A stretch of 64,000 nucleotides of DNA. Source: Litomosoides sigmodontis. Its lineage: Eukaryota; Nematoda; Chromadorea; Rhabditida; Onchocercidae. The translations under genes were made by a program, and so were the position numbers. The stretch covers positions 2,927,501 to 2,991,500 of the forward strand of contig OY718805.1 in the NCBI GenBank assembly GCA_963070105.1, given 5' to 3'. The stretch's first letter is position 1. Each line of letters starts with the position of its first letter. The notes under the pieces are model-generated. The model was given only the letters and a program-made list of their open reading frames with translations. It had not been told where the DNA came from and made no database searches. Shown here piece after piece: positions 25,448 through 38,510 of the stretch.

Positions 25448-28400
25448 TAAACTAACGGAGAAAAATGAACTGAATGAACGCGTTTCTACTTCAATATAAG
25501 TTACAATTTAAAAGGAAATTTGCAGAAATTCACACATGAAAATTTCATTACTCATTAAATTATAATCATTGTTTCTAATTTAAGGTTGAATTTTTGCAAA
25601 CTTTTAAATTTAAATAAAAATTTCCGTTAAAATTTTTAAATTTAAGGTCAAATTTTTTGTTTTTTTAAACAATCGTTAAAATAATCCTTTTTTTATCTCA
25701 AACATTTTAGTTATTAGAGAAAGCTCATGTAATACCACAGGCCTTAATTACTTTCATACATGACGAATTTATGGCACGTTTTACATTTTCAGTTGCAAAT
25801 GGAACAGTCTCATAGTAAAATTGATAAAAAAATGCGTAAATTTCATCTTTAAAATTTTCAACAAATGAAATTATAAGATCTAATTAATTTTAAATGACTG
25901 ATCCGAAATAAGGAAATTTTTCTAGGTGTTATGAAGGTGAGCAACAGTGAGATGCAGACGTGTAATACTTGACAAATAATTAAGTGATGTTAAATGATTA
26001 GAAGTTTCTTTTCAGAACAATAAATGACTTAAATTTTAAAGTACAATTAAAATTACAATCATATTACAAATATAAGTTATACAGTTGAAGTATTTGATGA
26101 AACTAAAATATTTTATCGAACGTTCATTGATTATTTGACAGAATTACATTCAACACTAACTGATACATTTATTTCATTGTTTACTGTCCTGAAAACTTCC
26201 AACTATCTTTGGAACAATAGTAAGATGCAATTGCATATTTTTTTGTGATTTAATTCAAACAAATATTTGTCAAAGTTGTTAGCAAGTTAGATTAGTAATT
26301 CCTACAAGATTAAAGCACTAATTACTTTTCCTATTTATTTAATCTCAAAATAATTGGATCATTTGTAGATATGAATCATAGCAAAATGAAATAAACTGTA
26401 AAATGGTTTCTACTAACTTTAAAGTCATTCATTCAATGATGTAAAGTAATAATAAAATGATGATCGAAATATTTTAATCACAAAATCGAATCTAATGGAT
26501 AAAATTTAGGAAGCATTTAGTTTCAATTTTAACATTTCTTACTCTTTCGTTCATATAGAAGCATTTTTTGCATCAGTCATGTCGTCAATTGGTCCCATTC
26601 ATTTCGATTTTTTGTCGGGATTATTTCTTGACAAGATTATTGCCAGAAAAATTTACTTGCAAAAATTAAACATAAACAATTTGTTTGATGGAATTTATTG
26701 TGCTTTAAAATTTTCTACTTAAAATTTTCATTTAAATTAGTTTGATATGATATTATACCTTGCTGTTTTGTGCAACATTTTGAAAGCGATAAGCAAATAT
26801 TTTAAAAATTACGTGTAGTAAAAAAATGATCAGAATATGAAGTCACGTTAAACATCAAATCAAAGTCTTTACCTTTTGTTGCGAATTATCAAAAAATTTT
26901 ATGCTTACAGTTTATCAAACTTACTAGTTGACTCAAATTTTCATACTTGTAGACTGAAGACTAAAGTCTCGATATTTACATCTAAACTTGAAAAAATTCT
27001 CATAATTTTTACTTCTGATAGAATATCTGCTTTCAAATATTGACTTTTTTTGGCAATGAGTTCTCTCATCTTCCCGCTTTTTTTTTCAGATTTGATTAAT
27101 TCATTTAAGCAGATTTATCTTGATGATATGAAAATTGGAAAAAGAGTTTCAACTTGATCTTAAACCATTGAATCGGACTATAGCTGATCCTACAAATATT
27201 CCTCCATTGTTCTAAGCTGGTTTCCTTCACTCTAATATGCGTTTTTCAATGCTCAAACCAACATACACACTACGATATGCAATGAATAACGCTCTTCCCC
27301 AAGCTTTTTAAGGCAACACTACAGTTTTCGATTACTTTATAATTCTCTTCATAATTTAAAAGGTGACAAAATTATGAAACGCAAAAGTAAAATGCAATAA
27401 GTGCAGTAATTACAAATATGCAGACGGAAAAACTTCAATTTTTTCTTTGCAATTTACCAGAGTAAAAAGATAATTTGATAAACCACCAACTAATAGGTAG
27501 ATTACATTCTCAAAACACAGTCGTTTTCCTTTTCGCTTGTAATGTGCCTATTGATATCTACTTCCAACTACCACAACGGAGAAACTACAGTGCTATCAAT
27601 AAATCAGAAAAAGCCTTAGCTATAAATGATAATAAGGGAAGGAATTTCCATACGCGGATTATATGATTACATGAACGAAAAGTTATGTGGAACATCCCTT
27701 TTCATTACAGAAAGTGACCAAACGTTAGTTCTTACTGATAATTTGCGACATATTATTCAGCAATGTATTCAACCAACTGCATTTGCAATTGTTTCTTCCA
27801 CAATTATTGCCCACAATTATTGCCTTGCGCAAGAGCTAGAAGTGGAAATGGCTGACAAAATACACTTTTGAAAAGATGTGTTGCATAAATTTAAAATGAT
27901 CAGAACGTGTCATCAGCCAACAACGATATGATCAGAAAAAGTTTTCAAAAGTCACAATGAGAGAAGAAAAGCATTACATTGTTTATTCAACTGCTTTATA
28001 GGAAAATAGGATGTAGAAACATGTAAAACTTTGCTTAATTTGAAATATTTTCAAAGTAAATTTTTTTTTACATTTTGTTACAGAAAGAGAGAGAAAGGAA
28101 CAGTGAATTGCGTTAACATTCAATGCACAGTCTAAAACACTCTACATTAGAAAAACTTAGAACTTTCTTCCAAAAGCAAACTTTATAAGGCATTAATTAA
28201 AAAAAAAGGAATAACAGACAGCTCTTATCAACCGATTAGCATGTCGACAGAGAAGATCAGATTACGGTTACATTCTGTAATTCGGAAAACGTTCATTGAT
28301 ACGCGCATCATATAATTCCGAACTATGACAAGCAGGTATTATGTTCTCGAAAGTATGAACATAGGAAAACAATTATTTAATGTGCAAAAGTTTGTATTTG

Positions 28401-28478
28401 ATATATGTAAATATGCTTTAAATAAAGAAAACTTTATCTCTTTTTAAGTATAAATGCAAACCCCGCTCACTCGAGCTC
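25448..28478. other. intergenic, AT-rich
   Basis: Very AT-rich to about 27.4 kb with no coding signal seen. At 27475-27871 the GC rises and stop codons become rare on the plus strand; see the separate entry. A possible AATAAA signal for the upstream gene is at 25613. Confidence 0.45.
27626..27871 (+). CDS. possible 81-residue open frame, unknown
   Basis: ATG at 27626 opens an 81-codon frame ending in TGA (MIIREGISIRGLYDYMNEKL at the start, ALQELEVEMADKIHF-like acidic end). The base composition is less AT-rich than both sides. It overlaps by about 40 bases a second open frame in another phase (27475-27666), so a frameshifted remnant is possible. No domain and no homologue is recognised; an acceptor-like TTACAG lies inside at 27709. 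Confidence 0.22.
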   Translation: MIIREGISIRGLYDYMNEKLCGTSLFITESDQTLVLTDNLRHIIQQCIQPTAFAIVSSTIIAHNYCLAQELEVEMADKIHF

Positions 28479-30138
28479 TCAGCAATTACAACCACTGGAT
28501 GGCTGGGCTGTTTCCCGATGATCCAAGCGAATTTGGTCCGGGAATTCTGGAAAGTCTTGCACATCTTGCGCTTCGCGCTTTAAAGCATCACGCGCAATTT
28601 CAATAAATGCTTGCTCTACGTTCACAGCTTCCTTAGCCGACACCTGGAAAACAATAACTAACTTGTTCAGTTGACAAGCTCAAAAATAGGTCAGGTACGG
28701 ATAATGATAAATCGACACTCAATACACTATTTACATACAGTTGGTCAGAACTGCATCTTACTATACTGGACGATTTAGATCTTTCAAGTTTTATAATCTC
28801 CCAAAGTTCAGAAAAGATTTTAAACGATCGGAATTAATGTGAATTAGCTAACAACGCAGATAAAATCTGTAATAATCACTAGAGACAAACATTAAGTTCG
28901 ACATTCATCGAATTACATGAAAAGATTCTAGACACTGTTTTGCAGAGAGCTTTAATGTCTAACCTCATAATATTTGATATTGTTTTTTGTCTGGCACCAT
29001 GCTTGCGCTCTTTTAGCACCAACAGCACGTTTAGCTTCTAGATCAATTTTATTACCCAATAATACGAATGGAAAATGTTCGGGATCGCGTGGACTGAAAA
29101 TTGAATAATTGTTAGATCTTCACGTTCTATCAAAGCTTTTCCACTAACCCATCTGCTGAAGACACGTTTTACAAAAATAAATATGCACTCCTGTACACGA
29201 AATAGCGTTTGAAAATTAGCAATGTCTCTTTGAAATCTGATATCAGGAATGAGACGAAGTTATTCATAAAGATGTTTTAATGAAATGGCAGGTCTTTCAG
29301 GATTCCCTTTCTCCGAGAACAATAATCTATGCCTTTCTCGGAATAAAAACCTTTTTTCAGATGTCTCACATATAAGTATACTCTCTTCAATTCTACAACA
29401 ACTACTCTTAAGATGAGTATGGGATAGATAAATCGAACTCTCCAGATGCAGTCAAAATAATCCATGAATTAAATTATTGAGAATACACCATGAGCAAACC
29501 TCGCTTGAATCAAAAATTCATCTCTCCATGATTCAAGACTTCTAAAAGAACTGGCATTAGTGACATCATAAGTAAGCACACAACAATCTGCTCCTCTATA
29601 GAAAGCAACACCCAAAGACTGAAAACGTTCTTGTCCGGCCGTATCCCATATCTGCAAAATAGTTTCTGCTATTACAATTCTAAATCAGATCTATTTAGTA
29701 ATTCCTAGATTTATAAAAGAAAAATAAAAGTTTGGTTATGCTGCAGTACATTATCAATTATAGAGGAGTGAAACACTGCATAAGCACTATGTTAGGTTTA
29801 GAAGCGCCCGAATAATTTCCGCCATTTCACCAGGTAGTGTTTCAGTATGAAACCACTTCAAATATCTATCAGACCCTACTTATTTGTGGGCAATCATGCT
29901 TAAGGAATTTAGAGAGAGGTAAGGAATAAATAAAGCACTTAACAACCTGCATCGTAACAGTTCGATCACCAACTGATATATCTTTCGTTAAAAAATCAGC
30001 ACCAATGGTCGCCTTGTACTGATTACTGAATTTTTTGTTTACATACTGGTTCATTAGTGACGTTTTGCCAACACCAGAATCCCCTAGTATGATTACTTTA
30101 AGGAGAGCTTTTTTACGGCCACCTCCAGGTGTTGACAT
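28479..30138 (-). CDS. rab-7: Rab7 small GTPase (4 exons, complete)
   Basis: Late-endosomal/lysosomal Ras-superfamily GTPase that controls endosome maturation and fusion with lysosomes. Minus-strand exons: 30138-29947, 29651-29500, 29093-28964, 28643-28479, with phases 0, 2, 0 in agreement; 212 residues. The P-loop is GDSGVGKT (19-26), the effector/switch I region [12 protein letters not shown], switch [11 protein letters not shown] (66-74), the guanine motif NKID (129-132) and SAK (160-162). The Rab7-specific helix [10 protein letters not shown] is present, and the C-terminus ends GCNC, a CXC geranylgeranylation motif. It agrees closely with C. elegans RAB-7 as remembered, including [17 protein letters not shown] acceptor at 30162, 23 bases before the ATG, suggests trans-splicing or a 5' untranslated exon. 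Confidence 0.97.
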
Positions 30139-31981
30139 TGTAATGAATTCAAGTAAACAACCTGAAATATTCGTGAAGTATTAATAAAGAATTTTTAATC
30201 TAATCTTTTGGACGAGAACACGTTATGAAAGTGAAATTCATCAACTGTTATGCAAACTCTTGCTATAAACCTCCACATTTTCTTCTTAATAACTAACCCA
30301 AAAATAATGTCTTCTCACTTAACGCTACTAAATCGTTCCCATTACAGGAAACTATAAAAAATGTTAGAACGCGGACTTGCTTTAAAAAATATAACAGCAA
30401 TAATTTCCTAGAGTTCAAAAATGAAACCTGAACCATATGACAAGAGAAGAGAACAATAGCGATATGATGTGAACTCATAAATAAACTTTCGTTGAATCAA
30501 CACAAGCTCAGCTGCAAACTTGAAACATTACTGCCCAATGCTTATGAATATGAGTTATCGGAAACTAATCATTGCATCCTTATCTCTTAATATATTTTCT
30601 TCTGCTGTAAAAGAAAATAACATTGCGTAAATTAATAATAGTAAGTAAACAATCCTTAATTTCTAAACGTTTATATATGTATATATCATCCCTAAGCAGC
30701 TAGCCTCTAAAAAAAATTTTTTTTGAAATATGCTGCGCTTCTAACACAGATTAATTTTATTGAAAGAACAGCCTTAACGCTTAAAGGCCTGAAATAAACC
30801 AAGAACGTGCTATGCAATTGATAAGTAAATGCAAATCGGAAACACATCGTTTGCTAAACATACAGCAGAAAGTAATGACGGGACTTTAATTTTTATTTCC
30901 AATAACCGAGGTAATAGAAACACCACTTTATCCTTATAGCTCAAAACAGACTCGTATCTAGACCAGATGCTAGGTACTGAATAGAACTCCATAAGACTTC
31001 CAGTAAACAATGCACTCATGAAAGTTATTTTCAACATAACTGTTACAGTTTTTGCAAAAACCTCTCGCACAAACGATACGATGAATAAAATCCGCTGAAT
31101 AGATGATTCTAATGATAACAACAAGAAGATATTCGCGTTGTATGTGAAAAAAATTGTTGACCAACAAAACACTGCAAATATTCTCCAACATCTGAGTGAA
31201 AAATTTTATTTGATGAAATAATGAGCTTCATTTTCCATTCAAAAGCACTGATTGGGAAGTAATGACAAAACTAATTACGCCGTCTCACTCATCAAAACTA
31301 CATGTGTTCAGCGTAATTAGAAAGCACCGAAGAGTTTTATCGATTACATTTCTCTTGACAACCATTTCAATGTAGTAATCGAAATAATCAGCAAAGAAGA
31401 AATATATGCGACTAGTTCAATTCCGCAGTTACGTGCGTTATTATTGACATCCAGAAACCTTCACTCATGAAAGTTTAACACATCAATACTCGCTTTTTCC
31501 CACTGTGGACAAGTTCAGTTTAATGCTATATGGAAAAGTTGCGGTGTGACAATTGAAAAGTACTTATTATATATATCGAAATTTGTTATCGTAGTAAGTG
31601 TTAGGAGTTACGCTCAATGCATATCATATCAAAGATAACTGCATATGCCAATGAAGAATGAGTCATGGTTGCATGATTTCGAAACTTCACAAAAATTCCA
31701 CACAATGGGTTAAGCAAGGAAATCGGTATATTGTAATAAAAAAAGTTCAAACATTAAATTTTCTATAATTGAAGTGAAGAAAAAAAGCACGAAACGAAAT
31801 CGTTCTGCTTAAAACGAGGATACTGCTGTAAAGTGGATAGGAAGAATGTACAGAGAGATGATAACTTAATGGCATCTGATAGATTTCTGTAATAAAACTT
31901 ATTGGGAGTTACGTTTAGACCAACTGTCTTAGGTAGCTGCAGCAAAACAATATGGGAAACAGATCCAAGTTCTAGACTCAC

Positions 31982-32089
31982 CGGTAAACACAAGTTCTAA
32001 ATAAATGATTGGCAAATGTTTGGGAATTTGATGCATCAGATAGCTCAAACGATCTTTGACTTCTGCAATAAAGTGTCGTGATTTACGAT
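31982..32089 (-). CDS. possible isolated coding exon, minus strand
   Basis: Bounded by an acceptor (TTGTCTTTATAG) and a strong donor (ACCG/GTGAGT), the piece reads 35 codons, phase 1 in and phase 1 out. The product looks like a soluble helical stretch (SRHFIAEVKDRLSYLMHQIP). No neighbouring exon could be joined with confidence and no family is recognised. Confidence 0.22.
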
Positions 32090-33753
32090 CTATAAAGACA
32101 ATGTTAAACAAAGTATGATTTTTTTTTAAATATAAATAGTTGTAAGGTGCTAAAGTGATCAAGAAAACAGACTTTTGAAAAGTATATAGGTTCGACATAA
32201 TTCTAAGACCTACTTACAGCTAGAGTTAGAAATGTAGCTAAAAGGAATTTTCGAAACACAACTACACAAATGGAGTCAAATAGGACATTTGACATCTACA
32301 AGATGGACAGAGCGCTGAAAAACGTCGGCGCAACTAATATATTTCCAGTTAAGGAGATATAGGTAGTTACACCATGACTAACTGCAAACGCTGCCAACAG
32401 TCAAAGCGCAAAATCTACAATAATAACATTTAATAAGTGCAGGATCATCTACACTAGACAAAGTGGTTACACTCCTCTCGCATTGCAAACCCTCGGGAAT
32501 TCCGGATGTTTATTTTGACAAAGAACACAAGTATCGTACTCCAACATTCGGCATAGGATAACAAATTTCCTGATCCGCCAACTGATGCAGCGCGAATGCA
32601 TCCTTGCAACGACTAAACAATCGAAGACTTGACAAAATCTGTTACGCTTATCGATGGTTAGGAACTTGAAAAAATTGATGCAAAAAGGATGAATAGTATA
32701 AGCCTAATAAATTCTCCGACGCTCAAAAACCCATAACCAAGTACTTTGTACATTAGAACTGTAATAACATGCTCAAAGTTCCTTCTCAATTCCACCTATC
32801 TCTACATTTTACCACTACAAAAATTTTCTTTTGATTAATATAAAGAGATTTACACTTCGTCCCATCAAGTGATATAATTCAGTTTATATGCAGGATAAAA
32901 TTATCCATGAAATGAGTTAGACGAATAAGATGGAGAAAACATGAAACAATGCCACTCTTATCACAGTGAAGTAATCAGTATGCATACATGCGGAAAATGC
33001 ACGCAATAGATGCAGGAACGGTAGTGAAGAATTTTAATTTGAATTAAAAAATATAAAAAATCGAAAGCAAAAATAGTAACGGAATTGATAGTTCGAACGA
33101 ATTAAACGGCCTAGAAATCATTTTGTAATATGATGGGTAGAAGTTGTAATACGAATTGTGGAGGTAAGTGAAAGCATAAAGTGCTTTGGGTGTTCTGTGC
33201 TGCAACTGTCAAGCAACTACTATTTTGAAATACCTGATGTTTTAGATTTTTTTCCCGAAAAAGTTAACAAGACATCCAAGTTGAGTAATTGTAAGGAAAA
33301 TTTTAAACAATAAGTGGTGAGTAAATTAATGCTGACACACTGTTTTCTACTTTTATCACGAGTCATCTAGACAAAACTAAGGTGTGCAGCAAGTCTAAAC
33401 GGTGCACTCTTCCATAGCTTTTAAAGTAAACAAAAACATTGAAATTGAAATTAAATCTCAATCATTTAGACAACACAGGAAAAAAATCCGGATGAAAATA
33501 CCAAGCAATACACAACATTCTTTTTCAATCATGTTATTCCACAACAAAATACTCCATTATAATAACTGGGCAAAATTTTCATATGCTAATATATATTTCC
33601 TAATTTCGCATGGAGCCATATTTGTGATACTGTCAAACATTGTTTGCCGAATATTCAAAACAATAATAAAAACTCATATCACATGACAATTAATTCATAC
33701 GAAATGGTGATTTGTTTCGAAATCTAATAGGACAACAATGCTTTAAAAACACA

Positions 33754-33759
33754 TTTATT
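33754..33759 (-). promoter_or_regulatory. poly(A) signal AATAAA of the GILT gene
   Basis: TTTATT on the plus strand is AATAAA on the minus strand, 18 bases beyond the GILT stop codon. This implies a very short 3' untranslated region, common in nematodes. Confidence 0.55.
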
Positions 33760-33776
33760 GATGGAACGGAGGATTT

Positions 33777-35921
33777 TTATTGCTGCTCCTTGCATTGGTC
33801 CGGTACGGGATCTAGCGCATCACAGAGATTCTTTTTTAGGTCGTAGAATGCATCACTCGAGCGTGTGTCGTTAATCATAATCCAAGGAACGAAATTCAAC
33901 GGTGGTCGCAAATGTTGCGTTTCCGCACCCGCTTTTGCCAACAGCCTTCTTCCTTCTTTTCCTTCAGCGCACAGTAGGATCCTGAAACATTTAGGCGATA
34001 ACAACGTATCTATATGCAGAAAAAAAAATTCCAAAACTGAAGAAAGAGAATAGTGAATACTTTATTAACAAAAAATCAACCACCAAAGAATTTTGATCGT
34101 TCAGTAATTCATACCTGCATTGCAACAGCAGAAACAGGTGTACTCACGTTTTATCTACCAATCAAATTTTGCAAGCACTAATAAGCAAGCAACATCCCAC
34201 CAATCAGATACACCTATTTCCGCTGGTATTAAAAACTTCAATCCATGTTTTAATTCACCATTTTATATTTAAATTAACCTTTTTTTGGGTACGGGAAGTT
34301 GTGGCAAGCATTTCAATCCGGCTGAACGGAGATCGCGTTTTCCTTGGATACAAGATATTACAGGAACATATTGATATGGGTCTCCAACTATTTCAATTAC
34401 GCAATTCATAAGCTGATTCAAGTCACATTCCGCTGGCCCATGCTGACACTGACAACTGGAACAATAAGTCATAAAATTCATTCAACGAACCACTACTTAT
34501 AGCTCATCTTCCAATACATCTTATATGGCAAAACATTACTTTACTATCACCGTAACCAACACAAAATAAAACAAAGTTTCTCAATAAAAAAGTTACGAAC
34601 AAAAATTGTAGAAATAAGCAACAAAATTACTGTCAAGCAAATTTGGGCTAAATACTATGCGTGCCAACATATAATGCACATATTGACATTATTAGCTTCA
34701 TTTAAGAATTATTTTGAAATTACCTGAAATCACTATCAATCGGGTCACATCTTGCTTTGCCGAAAGGTACAATTTTCACCAAAATTCTATTTGTTACGGA
34801 CAATTCTCTCCATGTTGGTAAAAGTTGTCGGTGAACAAAGCGCGACGAATCTGGACACTGTGCTTCGATATATATCGCTAAATTTACTACATTGCCAGTG
34901 ACTGGTCTTAGCGGCTTTATCAACTGAAAGTGAAAAACTTTGTTTCAAAAGCTTGAAACTACTTCGAAAATGTTAATGATCAAATTAGGTAGATATTTAA
35001 ATTTAAAATTTATTTTTACAGTTACAGTTTCAAATCTACTTTTACAGTTTGCTATCATGCTGAAAAACCAAGACGGCCAAATTTGAATGAGTAGTATGAA
35101 GGATGAAATAATTACAAATGAATACGATGAAAACCGTACACCACCTAATTCCTACACCTAATTCAGTACATTTTAGTTAGTTCCAAACAAAATCATGCAA
35201 AAAAAAATGTTCATTTGGACAGAGATTACAGCTTCACTCCATTTATGTACATATGTACTTGATTGCATTAAAATTGATTTTTTGAAAAGTATAACTACAC
35301 CAAACCTAATAAGTTCACTAAATTAAAAACGAGGTAGCTATTAAATTCCATACCGCCCACACGAAATACTTATGGAATGGTAATACAACTCATCAACAAC
35401 ACAGATAATCTACCACCATCTAAATACATTAAATCAGTAAACTACGCCAACATAGTTACCCCACTCTGGCATATCACGCTTGTTTTCAATGCTTTCTTTT
35501 TAACGTCATTACAGACGTCGCCAAACTTCCCATTTCAGCATGAATAAAACCGCTGAAATTTCGATGACTAAGCAATTACATGAACTTCATAGAAACGAGA
35601 AAAATTCATCTCCTCAGCAGTACAACCGTATAATAACAATACTATTTATTAAAATCCATCTTGATGCATCACTATGCTGCAGTTTACAGTTACTAAAAGT
35701 GACAAATCGAAAGAGTGCCTTAAAACTGTAAAACCATATTAAAGTAAATGCATGAGAATTTTCAATGAGAATACAAAATTTTATAAACTCACTCCTTTTC
35801 TTTCAATATTACTCCTCGCCATCAGCAATGTAAATAGCCATTGGTAGCAGATAAAAATCAAAATAATACCTAGGAGAACATAAAAATAATGGCATCTAAA
35901 GCAGAATAAATATCGCACCAT
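33777..35921 (-). CDS. GILT-type lysosomal thiol reductase (4 exons, complete)
   Basis: Gamma-interferon-inducible lysosomal thiol reductase family; members reduce disulfides in endosomes/lysosomes or are secreted. Minus-strand exons: 35921-35793, 34923-34724, 34455-34279, 33981-33777, phases 0, 2, 2 in agreement; 236 residues. The start is the ATG that keeps a long hydrophobic segment in frame (FYVLLGIILIFICYQWLF), a signal peptide or signal anchor. The thioredoxin-like part has YIEAQCPDS (Cys66-X-X-Ser69), LLPTW and VKIVPFGKA. The family signature CQHG-X2-EC-X2-N-X4-C is complete at 113-128, followed by ISCIQGK and PPLNFVPWIMIN near the end. The redox site is CXXS instead of CXXC, a variant seen in invertebrate members as I recall. 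The hydrophobic segment begins about 12 residues in, further than usual for a cleaved signal. Confidence 0.92.
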
Positions 35922-36127
35922 ATCTTTATAACATCATTCTTCAATTCTAAAACATAAAACTCTTTGTTGGATAAGCAGAAGTGCATTAAGTATTAAAATG
36001 ATTAGCTGGAGATAACAATGAATTATGAAAAAGGGCAAATTAAATTAGGAGAAACGTTACACGTAAATATTTTCCGTTTATTTTGTTTTAAACAAAAATT
36101 TTACACAGTTTTACACGCACATACAGG

Positions 36128-36204
36128 AACACACACACACACGCACACACACACACGCACACACACACGCGCACACACACACACGCACACACACACACAC
36201 ACAC
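36128..36204 (+). repeat. (CA)n microsatellite with CG interruptions
   Basis: About 75 bases of CA dinucleotides interrupted by occasional GC/CG units. It accounts for the Thr-His-rich open frame at 36018-36209. Confidence 0.95.
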
Positions 36205-36740
36205 CCTGAGCAAATCATTACGTGCATTTTTGTCTAACTAATTTCATTCTCTTTTCTTCCTTGTTAAACAATTGATGAGAGGAGAGGAGCAAAACGACAT
36301 TATAAACTGCAAAATGATTAGCAATGAAACAGGAAAGGAGATTCACACATTCATTCACAATACAGTGAAAACGTAAGACATGCATGAAGTAGAGAAAATA
36401 ACATTGGAAATGTTATGTGTGTTGTTAGAGGTGGAAACAGAGTGAGAGCAGGTACTCTCAAATAATAAAGAAACAAGTGATGAGAAAAATCAATAAGTCA
36501 ACAAACACTTGAATTTTAAGGTTGTCACGGTAAGTGCTGTAACATAGGATGTGATGAAAGTGAGTGGACGAAAGAACTAAAAGCTACTTACCCATGTCTG
36601 AATGAATTCTTTCACACAAATAAATCCCCAATTCCAAATTCGTCCCGCTTCTCCAACATGTATTACGAGCTATGCTAAAGTGAAGGAATAGAATTCATTT
36701 ACGCTCAACAATATGGTAAGTTTGAAAAGATAGTGAGCCT

Positions 36741-37222
36741 AGCTTTACAATCTTAAGAATGATTATTCTAAAGAACTGAAGTCACTAATATAAGGTAAGT
36801 CTTACTATTTAACTCATCACATCACTCATTTCCACTATTTATAGAGCATCAAAATCACTCTACACATTTAACTGCATATGATTCATTCTACGAACATTCA
36901 GTTCTCACTGAGCCACTAAAGGAGACAGTGATTTTGACACTTACTAAGATGAATTAAACGTACAGAAATGGTTCTTACGGTCAAGCAGATACCTTTAATG
37001 TACAATAAACTTGTAAATAATACAGGCTGATTGCTTGAAGTGATAAAATACAAAAAAAAAGTGCGTGGAAACAGAGCAAAAAGTTGAACTATAGTGTGAG
37101 AGAAGATTAATTAGTTGTGAAGCTATGAAGATTTCTGAAGTCTCAATATTCATCTATCACAAACCTGTATCACTGATTTCAACACTACTATATCAGCTTT
37201 ACAATCTTAAGAATGATTATTC
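36741..37222 (+). repeat. 28-base exact direct repeat, two copies
   Basis: The word starting agctttacaatcttaagaat occurs at 36741-36768 and again at 37195-37222, 454 bases apart. The flanks differ, so it is not a simple tandem array. Confidence 0.85.
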
Positions 37223-38481
37223 AACTTGTTTCAGGTAATTATTTAAAGATGACAAATGTCTACATACACCCATGAATAAAAGAAAATGACAAAAATGTAA
37301 CCTGCCAGGACATAAATAAAGGTAAAATATAGCAAAAAAAACAGTATGTGAATATTAATGCTATACACACCATTTATTTGATTTAATTCCTTTATTAATC
37401 GGTAATTGCGATGAAGCAGAAAAGAGCAGAAACAGAGCAGAAAGGGTAAAGTTACTTCCGAGAAGTAAATGTTACCTGTATTGTTTTCCTATAGGCAAAC
37501 TTTAAAAAGTCGACGTAAATTATTAAACTTTAAAAAAAAGTAAAATACAAGTTTAAAAAGTCACAATTTTTATTTTATTCACTACACATAGAACAGCAGA
37601 CATACTTTCTCTGTGACATTCCGCAATTTTCGCCTTCCCTCCGTGCCTCGATCTCCTCCTTCATTACACCTAAACTTGGAAAGAGTTTGAATTCAAGCTG
37701 ACAGTGCAAGAATGAAAATGAAGTGAATGTTAAAAAAATGAAATGACCAAGGAATTTGAATTCAACAGCTGTATTGTAAATTCGTTTATGGGAAGTGGAA
37801 GGAAGTGGGAAAATAATGGTTTTGCTGTTTGGAAATAATGCTTTCAACAGTTTAAGTAAATTTAACCTTCAAATTAATTTAATAGCAAGAGGAAAAACGT
37901 GCAATAATAGAGAGAAATGACTGGTTAGGAAGAGCATACACTAAGTGTAGGAGTAGAAATAGTGCGTGTAAGAAGGAAAATTAACCTTGACAAATGTTAC
38001 TCTCACTTCCTCAATCTCTCACAGAGGATGTACTGTATAGGAAGTACACAATTACATAATTTGGCAAGTCTGTTCCTAACCATTTCTCATTCTATGACGC
38101 GTGCCGACTTTAGAAGCATTATATCAGGAGTGTTAAGTAAATTTGGCTAGGAGGAATTTGTGTTAGTGCTTTTTTTTTAAATGTATGGAAGTTGTGTTTT
38201 ATGTATCTTATATCTGTGTCACCTTGTACCGGCGAATTTTAACTGCACCAATGTTTGGCTTTATTTGATATTCAAATGTGTGTGCATCTAGTAAAGATAT
38301 ATCTTGCTGTATCGTTGATACAAAAAAAGATGGTTTTGTTATCCTTTTATAATCCGTTACATTGGCACATCATCTTGTGGAATTTTTTGTGCATTAATTT
38401 ATGCAAATTTCAGGTTTTATTTGTGTGATATGATTTTTGTAGTGCGCTGTGTTTTAAATGTTCTAAATTTAATTTCCAATT

Positions 38482-38490
38482 TTTTTTACA
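38482..38490 (+). promoter_or_regulatory. probable trans-splice acceptor of the YTH gene
   Basis: The tract TTTTTTACAG ends at 38491, 20 bases before the ATG. No upstream exon with coding capacity is seen, so a spliced leader is the likely donor. Confidence 0.4.
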
Positions 38491-38510
38491 GAATAAAACA
38501 GGCAGTTCTG

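Larger units (their letters stand above)
30139..33776. other. intergenic between Rab7 and GILT genes
   Basis: Moderate GC, no gene assembled. It is the probable promoter side of rab-7 and the 3' side of the GILT gene. Minus-strand open frames at 30810-31172 (120 codons, hydrophobic) and 31763-32198 are noted; one exon-like piece inside the latter is listed separately. Confidence 0.4.
35922..38510. other. intergenic between GILT and YTH genes
   Basis: Divergent promoter region for the GILT gene (-) and the YTH gene (+). It contains a (CA)n microsatellite at 36128-36204 and a 28-base exact direct repeat described separately. No coding signal was found. Confidence 0.5.

Noticed and set aside
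30810..31172. 120-codon hydrophobic minus-strand frame
   Set aside because: Borderline length for chance, no splice signals matching its ends, and no receptor or transporter motif.
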